12,290 bases of DNA from Prosthecobacter debontii (lineage in GTDB: Bacteria; Verrucomicrobiota; Verrucomicrobiia; Verrucomicrobiales; Akkermansiaceae), in NCBI GenBank assembly GCA_945883455.1, contig CAMCXJ010000053.1, forward strand, positions 1 to 12,290, given 5' to 3'. Position numbers and translations under genes: made by a program. Positions 1 to 5,641 of the stretch are shown one piece after another; the first letter of the stretch is position 1; the number at the start of each line of letters is the position of its first letter. A model generated the notes under the pieces. The model did not search any database and had not been told where the DNA came from. It saw only the letters and a list, made by a program, of their open reading frames with translations.

Positions 1-1309
1 TGGCGAGGTCGGAGGCTAGGGTGTAGGCGGCGATCGCGGAATCAACCTTGGAGGAGGGGAAATCCTTTGCGAGGGTCTTGAGGCGGGAGGTGAGTTCTTT
101 TCCTTTGACGTAATCGCGCGCCTGGAGGGTGCCGTAGAGCTCGTGAAGATCACGAACGTATGCGGCAACACGGAGTTTTTTTTCCAACGGCAGGGTGGCG
201 ACGGGACCGAGATATTCGCCCAGCGCATAGGCTTCCATGAGGCGCTGCGAGGCGGAGTGGAGTTCGTCGCGGGAGAGCATGAGATCGAAGGCCTCGATGT
301 ATTTGGCGACCTCACGGATGGCCTCGTTGGATAGGGAGTCGAGCGAGGCGACAGTGGGGGATACTCCGAGTGATTCCGAGAAGAGCTTCGAGACATCGGA
401 ATTTTTATCGACCCGTAGGGTCTGGTCCCCGTCTTTCCAGATCTGGTTGTAGAAGCGCGCGGCCATCAGCACGTGCTCATAGCGGCGCTGGACGAACCAC
501 TGGACCATCGTGACCTGGTATTGCGCCTTGGTGCGGATGGTTTGCGCCTCGGTCTGGATGTTGTTGACCTTTTTCAAGGCCTCGATCTCGGCGATGCGGC
601 GGAGGGTGTCCTGATACTTGAGGGAGTTCGTGCCAGCGCCGGGGTTTGTGGCGGGGGCGTTGTTCCTCCGCCCCTGGCCGCCGCCCTGGGCACCGCCGCC
701 TGCCGCACCGCCCGCAGCGCCGCCGGTATCGCCCAGGGACTTGTCCCTGTCGTTGCGGGCATCCCAATCCGCCTGCGCCATGATCGACTTTTTTTCGGTA
801 TCCATGGATTTGTTGAGCTTGTTCAGGGCTTCCGAGTTGTTCTTGGCGAGCATGGCCATATAGATGGACTCGGCGAGGGACATGCAGAGATTCGCGTCGC
901 CGGGATAGGATGAGGCGGCGGGCAGGAGCTTGAAACCTGCGTAGAGGTCGGGGCCGCCGCTGCGGAATGGGGAGATGGCACCAAGGATATCTGCTACATT
1001 TTTTCGGTATGCGGCTGCATCCGCGTCGGTTTCCGGCGGTTGGCTGAGGTATTTCTCGAAACGCGCCTTGAGGAGTCGGTTGTCACCTAGCGGGATGGCG
1101 ACACCGCCGACCGTGATCGTCTCTGCCGAGGGATCAAGCATCGGGATTTCCTGTCCGAGAGGGGAGGCAGGGGCTGGCTTGGCTGGAGCCGGGCTGTTGT
1201 CAATGGGCACGGCGGGCGAGGGCGTCCCTCCGTTGGCAGGCGGTGTGTAAACCTGCGCGAATAGCTGCGATACAAGGCAGAGAACGAGAAATAGGGGCAG
1301 CGTTTTCAT
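1..1309 (-). CDS. Secreted helical protein of unknown function (3' end beyond window)
   Basis: The reading frame is open from the ATG at 1309 to the left edge, about 436 codons with no stop, so the C-terminus is missing. The N-terminus (MKTLPLFLVLCLVSQLFA, then QVY) is a good Sec signal peptide with a likely SPase I site after residue 18. A Pro/Ala-rich stretch follows (about residues 20-50), then a mostly helical region. Residues about 188-226 form a Gly/Ala-rich low-complexity linker. Residues about 227-290 look like a long amphipathic helix or coiled coil, and further helical segments run to the edge. I recognise no catalytic motif or family; TPR-like helical repeats are possible but not demonstrable. 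It begins 35 bp after the single-span membrane protein gene on the same strand, so the two are probably co-transcribed. A periplasmic or outer-envelope role is inferred only from the signal peptide. Confidence is high that it is a gene, low on function. Confidence 0.85.
   Translation of the reverse strand, partial: MKTLPLFLVLCLVSQLFAQVYTPPANGGTPSPAVPIDNSPAPAKPAPASPLGQEIPMLDPSAETITVGGVAIPLGDNRLLKARFEKYLSQPPETDADAAAYRKNVADILGAISPFRSGGPDLYAGFKLLPAASSYPGDANLCMSLAESIYMAMLAKNNSEALNKLNKSMDTEKKSIMAQADWDARNDRDKSLGDTGGAAGGAAGGGAQGGGQGRRNNAPATNPGAGTNSLKYQDTLRRIAEIEALKKVNNIQTEAQTIRTKAQYQVTMVQWFVQRRYEHVLMAARFYNQIWKDGDQTLRVDKNSDVSKLFSESLGVSPTVASLDSLSNEAIREVAKYIEAFDLMLSRDELHSASQRLMEAYALGEYLGPVATLPLEKKLRVAAYVRDLHELYGTLQARDYVKGKELTSRLKTLAKDFPSSKVDSAIAAYTLASDLA
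734..749. repeat. Perfect 7-bp inverted repeat inside a coding region
   Basis: The sequence CAGGGAC-TT-GTCCCTG is a perfect inverted repeat with 7-bp arms and a 2-base centre. It lies inside the left-edge secreted protein gene, immediately before the Gly/Ala-rich linker in the direction of translation, where it encodes part of RDKSLGD. It loosely resembles the core of the hairpin at 9827-9845 (both contain GGGACT and TCCC). It may be a REP-derived remnant or chance in GC-rich DNA. Confidence 0.4.
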
Positions 1310-1344
1310 CTTTGTAATTTCAAGTGATAGGGCGGGACGGGTTT

Positions 1345-1749
1345 TCAGAGGCGGCTGATGTCGGTCGCGACAGGGATGCCGCCTTGCTCGAAGCGGACTT
1401 TGAAAGCGTAGCGCTGCTCGCGCTCGATGTTCAGCTTGTTGAACTTGGCGGGGATCATTACCGGCACGATCTCCTCGCCGGATTCCGCCTTCATACGGAT
1501 GCTTACGACTGAGGAGGTATTGCCATCGCGGAAGAAGCGTTCGTCAATTTTCCCTTCGATTAAGTATTCGTTGTTGCGGAGGCTGTTGCCGTTGTCGAGT
1601 AGATCTTGGACGACGAGTGGGTTTATGTCGGTGAAGGATTTCTTCTTTTTCGTCATGAATAATTTCCCTCCGAAAATGACGGCGATTACGGCCAGGACGA
1701 TACCGATAATCAGGATGGGATTGGTGCTGGAACTTGCGCGGCGGGCCAT
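1345..1749 (-). CDS. Small single-span membrane protein, unknown function
   Basis: A 134-residue protein with an ATG start at 1749 and TGA-type stop at 1345. A short basic N-terminus (MARRASSSTN) precedes one strongly hydrophobic helix at about residues 11-32. A KKKK cluster (34-37) follows, and then a soluble domain of about 95 residues with alternating beta-like segments (for example EYLIEGKIDERFF and VVSIRMKAESGEEIVPVMIP). Charges flank both sides of the helix, so its orientation is ambiguous. I recognise no family. The gene sits between the ABCG-like transporter (88 bp upstream) and the secreted helical protein (35 bp downstream), all on one strand. This suggests an envelope-associated partner of the downstream protein, which is inference only. 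No Shine-Dalgarno sequence is visible; the start is preceded by AT-rich repeats. Confidence 0.85.
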   Translation of the reverse strand: MARRASSSTNPILIIGIVLAVIAVIFGGKLFMTKKKKSFTDINPLVVQDLLDNGNSLRNNEYLIEGKIDERFFRDGNTSSVVSIRMKAESGEEIVPVMIPAKFNKLNIEREQRYAFKVRFEQGGIPVATDISRL

Positions 1750-1753
1750 TGGT

Positions 1754-1776
1754 AAATTCTAAATTTTAAATTCTAA
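1754..1776. repeat. AT-rich tandem repeat in the leader of the small membrane protein gene
   Basis: AAATTCTAA occurs twice, at 1754-1762 and 1768-1776, separated by ATTTT, directly upstream of the ATG at 1749. On the transcribed (minus) strand this gives two TAGAAT hexamers, each one base from the sigma70 -10 consensus. I found no matching -35 element at 16-18 bp. The block stands out sharply against the GC-rich surroundings. It may be a promoter or an unstructured leader that replaces a Shine-Dalgarno sequence. Confidence 0.4.
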
Positions 1777-1837
1777 GTTCGAATGAAGAGGGATTCGCTT
1801 CCTTCGTATCCTAATTCGGAAATCGGGCATTGGAAGG

Positions 1838-3598
1838 TTATTCCCATTGGGGGCGGCGGGTGCCGATCCATGCGAGGGAAAGCGCGACGGTGATGTGGAT
1901 GGCGAGGGTGGATATGCAGGCTTCCTGGGTTGAGAGCGAGGTATCGATTACGGATTTCACCGCGCCGTGAACCTGGGATTGGAGCGCCTCGACGGAGCCC
2001 GACCATGCCCAGTAGGCCGAGATGAAAGGACGGGTGAATGCCTCGATGTGTTCCGGCAATGCAAGGACAGCGCCGGAGAGAGGAAGCTGGAAGCCAACTA
2101 GATAGATAGAGAGCAGCGAGGCTTGTTCGGCGGTGCGCATGAGTGCGGAGATCGCTAAGCACACAGACGTCATGGCTGCGTTGATGAGCAGGAGAAAAAT
2201 GACATGCTCGACGAACTCACCGCGGAAGGCACCGAATAGGTTCACGAAAAACGCCATCCATAGGGACTGCGCGATGACCAAACAGGAGAGGAACGCGATC
2301 TTTGAGAGGAGGTAGGCGGATGGTCGCAAGCCTCCGAATTTCTCCTTCTCGTAAATGGGGCGCTCGCCCGCGATTTCGCGCGCGGAGTTGTTGGAACCCA
2401 TCAGTGCCAGCAGGACGACCTGAAACATGATGATGCCGGAGATGGCAGAGCCGACTTTCGCCTGATCCGATCGGACGGATTGCTGTTCCTGAATTTCGGC
2501 GGCCATGTTGTCCTGACGGACATCGGAATAGCGGCGGATGTTGCCGTCGGCCTTGTCGCTGAAAAGGGTTACGAGGGCGGGAAAGCACAATAGTATGGCG
2601 AGTTGGAGAAATACCTGAGCACGGTCCCGGAAAAAGATCCGCCAGCGCCGGGAGAGCAGAGTGGAAAATTGCGAGAAAAAACCGGGCAGGCGGGTTTCTC
2701 GCAAAGTATCATTTTTGGCAGCATCCTCGGCACCTGGATCGGCAGGGGGTTTAGGCTGTTCAAGGACGAGATCTCCCGAGTCGATGAGCCGCTGGCGGGA
2801 TTTTTCGAGCATCCCGTAATAGGAGGCGCTGTGTTTTTTCCATGATGACTGCCAGCGCTCGGAAGGCTGGGCGGTGAGCCGTGGATAAACTTCCTCGGTG
2901 TCCTTGACGGAGAAATAATGATTCAGCCGATCCGGCGGACCGTGGAAAACCACGCGACCTTCATGGAGGACAAGAATGGAATCGTAGAGTTCGAGGTGGG
3001 CCAGCGAGTGAGTGACGGACAGGACGATGCGCCCGTCCTTGCGAGAAAGATCGTGCAGTAGGCGGACGATCTCGCGCTCGGAGCGGGGGTCGAGGCCGGA
3101 AGTGACCTCGTCACAGAGCAGGATTTTTGGATCGGAAACGAGCTCCATTGCCAGACCGAGGCGACGCTTCTGACCGCCGGAAAGGACTTTGACGGGGCGG
3201 TCGCTGATGGCCTCAAGGCCGGTTTCCTCGAGCACGCGGTCGATGCGGTGATCGAGTTCAGCGGTGCCGCGGGTCCGCACGCGGAGGCGGGTGGCGGCCT
3301 CTACGGATTCATCGACAGTAAGCGGATCATAGGCGACGGAAAATTGGGGGACGTATCCGATCTCGGAAGGGGAGAAATCACCGTCTTCGGAAAGATTACG
3401 ACCTTCCCAGAACAGCGCGCCATCGGATTCCGGGTTGAGACCGGCGATGGTTTTCAAGAGGGTGGTTTTCCCGCATCCCGAGGGGCCGACGATGGCCATG
3501 AAGTGGCCTTTCGGCACCTGGATGGATACGTGATCGACGAGGTTTACATCCTCGCCGTCTTTCTTGATCGTGAAACAGACGTCTTTTAGTTCTAGCAC
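1838..3598 (-). CDS. ABCG-like ABC transporter, fused ATPase and ABC-2 permease
   Basis: A 586-residue protein combining an N-terminal nucleotide-binding domain with a C-terminal membrane domain, the ABCG/White half-transporter order. Visible motifs are Walker A GPSGCGKT (38-45), Q-loop Q85, signature LSGGQKRR (139-146), Walker B ILLCDE (159-164), D-loop SGLD (167-170) and switch His197. A charged linker (about 230-310) follows. The permease has about six hydrophobic spans, near 327-347, 385-402, 430-455, 463-486, 492-515 and 560-580. The segment around 401-435 (SAREIAGERPIYEKEKFGG) matches the conserved cytoplasmic loop of ABCG permeases. It should work as a homodimer or heterodimer exporting a lipid or other hydrophobic substrate across the inner membrane; the substrate cannot be read from sequence. 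The start is GTG at 3598 with no strong ribosome binding site. A promoter candidate lies at 3651-3678. Confidence 0.93.
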   Translation of the reverse strand: MLELKDVCFTIKKDGEDVNLVDHVSIQVPKGHFMAIVGPSGCGKTTLLKTIAGLNPESDGALFWEGRNLSEDGDFSPSEIGYVPQFSVAYDPLTVDESVEAATRLRVRTRGTAELDHRIDRVLEETGLEAISDRPVKVLSGGQKRRLGLAMELVSDPKILLCDEVTSGLDPRSEREIVRLLHDLSRKDGRIVLSVTHSLAHLELYDSILVLHEGRVVFHGPPDRLNHYFSVKDTEEVYPRLTAQPSERWQSSWKKHSASYYGMLEKSRQRLIDSGDLVLEQPKPPADPGAEDAAKNDTLRETRLPGFFSQFSTLLSRRWRIFFRDRAQVFLQLAILLCFPALVTLFSDKADGNIRRYSDVRQDNMAAEIQEQQSVRSDQAKVGSAISGIIMFQVVLLALMGSNNSAREIAGERPIYEKEKFGGLRPSAYLLSKIAFLSCLVIAQSLWMAFFVNLFGAFRGEFVEHVIFLLLINAAMTSVCLAISALMRTAEQASLLSIYLVGFQLPLSGAVLALPEHIEAFTRPFISAYWAWSGSVEALQSQVHGAVKSVIDTSLSTQEACISTLAIHITVALSLAWIGTRRPQWE

Positions 3599-3650
3599 AA
3601 GAGGTTCGGGTTAATCTTTTGGAACGCCGCTTCTGGACGACACCTATCGG

Positions 3651-3678
3651 ATTTTAGGAAAAAAATCGTAGTGGTCAG
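3651..3678 (-). promoter_or_regulatory. Candidate sigma70-type promoter for the ABC transporter gene
   Basis: On the minus strand CTGACC (3678-3673, four of six matches to TTGACA) is followed after 16 bp by TAAAAT (3656-3651, five of six matches to TATAAT). Transcription would start near 3644, leaving a leader of about 45 bases before the GTG at 3598. The -35 overlaps the ATCGGTTAACTG area at the end of the scaffold gene's neighbourhood, so the ABC gene could be transcribed separately from the genes upstream. Confidence 0.4.
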
Positions 3679-4140
3679 TTAATCGGTGATCGGAATGATG
3701 CGAATGCCTTGGGGTTTTGCGGACTGGATTTTCCCGATGAGTGAGTTTTGCGGCTTGGGTGCGGGGGAATCCGTCGGGTCGAGGGCGTTGCGGAGAGCAC
3801 CTTCCACGAGCTGGCCGCAATGGATTTTCATGGGCGGCAGGGTGCCGAGATCACCAGCCAGATCCTGGGCGCTGAGGTGGAGTGCTTCCTCGATTGTTTT
3901 CCCCTGAAGCAGTTTGGTGGCGACCGAGGCCACGGCGATCGCCGTCTGGCAGCCAAAGGCCTGGAAGGAGGCGCGGTCGATGACCTTTTTCCCGTCCTTC
4001 TCGGTGAACTTGAGCCACATGCGCATCATGTCGCCGCACTCCGGCGATCCGACCGTGCCGACGGCGTCCGCGTCCGCCATCTCGCCCTGGTTCTGCGGCG
4101 CGGCCATCGCCTCGCCGACCTTGCTTTCGAAATCATCCAT
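3679..4140 (-). CDS. IscU/NifU-type iron-sulfur cluster assembly scaffold
   Basis: A 153-residue protein starting at the ATG at 4140; the frame stays open upstream to 4317, but that part is Arg/Pro-rich out-of-family sequence overlapping the neighbouring gene. All three cluster-ligand cysteines of the family are present: Cys35 in SPECGDMM, Cys64 in FGCQTAIA and Cys108 in KIHCGQ. The modulating Asp37 follows Cys35. The stretch GEMADADAVGTVGSPECGD (about 19-37) is typical of NifU N-terminal/IscU proteins, which build a [2Fe-2S] cluster with sulfur from a cysteine desulfurase and pass it to apo-proteins in the cytoplasm. The last 30 or so residues, after NALDPTDSPAPKP, form a Pro-rich tail that goes beyond the usual fold. 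No desulfurase, chaperone or ferredoxin gene is nearby, so its partners must be elsewhere. It lies 53 bp after the YARHG-domain gene on the same strand. Confidence 0.93.
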   Translation of the reverse strand: MDDFESKVGEAMAAPQNQGEMADADAVGTVGSPECGDMMRMWLKFTEKDGKKVIDRASFQAFGCQTAIAVASVATKLLQGKTIEEALHLSAQDLAGDLGTLPPMKIHCGQLVEGALRNALDPTDSPAPKPQNSLIGKIQSAKPQGIRIIPITD

Positions 4141-4193
4141 GCGCGGAGGATGGATGGGATCGAGCGGGGTTTCGAGAGGAAAGATTCGGGTGG

Positions 4194-4907
4194 TCAGCGG
4201 CCGAAGGAGTCGTAGTATTCCGCACCGTAGTTCTCGTAGCGCTTGATGAGGGCGGCGTTCTTCTTCTCGCGGGCGGTGAGGTTGTCGGTGATGTCTTGGC
4301 TGACGGCCATGTACCAATCCTGTTTTTCGAAATGGGCGCGCATGTCCGCCAGTTTGAAGCCGTAGCCGTGGCGGGCGTATATCTCGTTGCGCATGATGCG
4401 CAGTTCGGCGGGGCGCAGGTTTTCCACATCGGCTTCCTTCAGATCTTTGGTGGAGGATTGCGGGTATTGGCCGGCCTTCGTGTTGTAATTGAAAACGCGG
4501 CGGGGCAGGACGAAGACACGCTCGGCGATTTTCTTGGCGTCGTTCGCCTTCCAGACGCCACCGAGGTCGTCGGTTTTGCTGGCGAAGATCATTTTGAAAA
4601 CCCCGTCCTCGGGGTGGTCGCCGGGTTCGGCGGCGACGATGGCGTATCCTTCCTCGTGGGCTTTGAAGGAGCCGCTGAATGCACGCTCATTTCCCGCCAC
4701 GATGCTGTAGCCGGTGATGGTCTCGCCGACGACGCGGTCGATGCAGACGGTGATCTTTTTTCCGCCAAAATCACCGACGTAGGTGCCCTTCATCGAGGTG
4801 GCCTTTGCATCGGGTTCGCTGACATCGGAATCATTCTCAGCGCGGACGCCGGCGGCTAAGAGGATGAGCAGGGATGCGCAGAGGGTGGTGATCTTTCTCA
4901 TGTTCAT
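4194..4907 (-). CDS. Secreted YARHG-domain protein
   Basis: A 237-residue protein from the ATG at 4907; a second ATG two codons on (4901) is equally possible. The frame stays open to 4979, but the extra residues would spoil the signal peptide. Residues 1-23 (MNMRKITTLCASLLILLAAGVRA) form a Sec signal with cleavage probably after VRA. Residues about 40-140 resemble a beta-rich domain without a recognised family. Residues about 160-225 are a YARHG domain, seen as LRPAELRIMRNEIYARHGYGF followed by HFEKQDWY and a basic Asn-containing helix. YARHG domains are extracellular modules of unknown role in many bacteria and often accompany cell-envelope proteins. No lipobox is present, so it is probably periplasmic or secreted. 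It is divergent from the DUF2306 gene across only 53 bp and heads the minus-strand gene series. Confidence 0.88.
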   Translation of the reverse strand: MNMRKITTLCASLLILLAAGVRAENDSDVSEPDAKATSMKGTYVGDFGGKKITVCIDRVVGETITGYSIVAGNERAFSGSFKAHEEGYAIVAAEPGDHPEDGVFKMIFASKTDDLGGVWKANDAKKIAERVFVLPRRVFNYNTKAGQYPQSSTKDLKEADVENLRPAELRIMRNEIYARHGYGFKLADMRAHFEKQDWYMAVSQDITDNLTAREKKNAALIKRYENYGAEYYDSFGR

Positions 4908-4919
4908 GTTATTTTTGCT

Positions 4920-4952
4920 ATCGCGTCCATCGTCCCGAAATAGGATGGCGAT
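4920..4952. promoter_or_regulatory. Interrupted inverted repeat in a divergent intergenic region
   Basis: ATCG-CGT-CCATC (4920-4931) pairs with GATGG-CGAT (4944-4952), giving nine base pairs with a three-base bulge on one side. It occupies most of the 53 bp between the divergent YARHG and DUF2306 starts. It could be an operator for both genes, or chance. Both promoters would have to lie in or near this short space; no convincing -35/-10 pair was found for either gene. Confidence 0.25.
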
Positions 4953-4960
4953 GCAAGGAA

Positions 4961-5641
4961 ATGATGGAACACGGCTCACGGATGAGATCGATCCTCGGGG
5001 TGGCCGCGCTGGGCGCCCTGACGTTCTTCGGTTGGCTGATGCTGCGGATCACGCTGGAATACTGGCCGATTCGCAGCGACGCCGCGTTTCTCCAGATCAA
5101 GCAGCAGTATCTCGGCATACGGCACTGGGAGCTGGCGTTTTGGATCCATGTGTTCACCAGCATGCCCGCGCTGCTGGCCGGTTTCACCCAGTTCGCGCCG
5201 CGGCTTCTCGCGAAATTCCCCAAAGTCCACCGGCTAATGGGGCGCGTGTATGTGTTCACGGTTTGTTTCGTCACGGGGCCGGCGAGCCTGGTGATGGCGT
5301 TTTACGCAAACGGCGGGATCACCTCCCGGATCGCTTTCGTGATCCTGGCCGTCCTTTGGCTCACGACGACGGCGATGGGTTGGCGGATGGCCTTGCGGCG
5401 GGATTGGCGCGCTCACCGGCAGTGGATGATCCGCAGCTATGCGCTCACCCTTTCCGCCATCACGCTGCGGGTTTGGAAATACCTCATCGTTCTCGCGTTC
5501 GAGCCGCCGCCGATGGACGTTTACCGGCTGGTGGCATGGCTCGGTTTCGTGCCGAACATCCTTTTCGCCGAGTGGTGGATCCGGCGTGGGCGGAAAAAAG
5601 GATGGCCTAAGCCCGCCGAAGGCGTCCAAATGAAGCCATGA
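4961..5641 (+). CDS. DUF2306 family multi-span membrane protein
   Basis: A 226-residue inner-membrane protein with about six hydrophobic helices, near residues 10-30, 56-78, 92-115, 122-142, 155-177 and 187-206. The pattern FWIHVFTSMPALLAGF, then KVHRLMGRVYV, then RAHRQWMIRSYALTLSAITLR is characteristic of DUF2306 (PF10067) proteins. Their function is not established. Histidines 63, 90 and 152 lie in or at the ends of membrane helices. The chosen start (4961) follows AAGGAA very closely; ATG at 4964 or 4982 is possible and would still keep all helices. The stop codon overlaps the start of the exported dehydrogenase gene (ATGA, 5638-5641), implying translational coupling and a shared role. It is divergent from the YARHG gene. 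Confidence 0.9.
   Translation: MMEHGSRMRSILGVAALGALTFFGWLMLRITLEYWPIRSDAAFLQIKQQYLGIRHWELAFWIHVFTSMPALLAGFTQFAPRLLAKFPKVHRLMGRVYVFTVCFVTGPASLVMAFYANGGITSRIAFVILAVLWLTTTAMGWRMALRRDWRAHRQWMIRSYALTLSAITLRVWKYLIVLAFEPPPMDVYRLVAWLGFVPNILFAEWWIRRGRKKGWPKPAEGVQMKP

Noticed and set aside
473..913. Long plus-strand open frame opposite the secreted protein gene
   Set aside because: It is the antisense shadow of a continuous minus-strand gene with a signal peptide; the translation is compositionally biased by the Gly-rich linker.
4141..4317. In-frame N-terminal extension of the iron-sulfur scaffold
   Set aside because: The extension is Arg/Pro-rich, overlaps the end of the YARHG gene, and has no place in the IscU/NifU family; the ATG at 4140 begins right at the conserved domain.
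4296..4859. 187-codon plus-strand open frame opposite the YARHG gene
   Set aside because: The minus strand encodes a recognisable signal peptide and YARHG domain, so this is a shadow frame.
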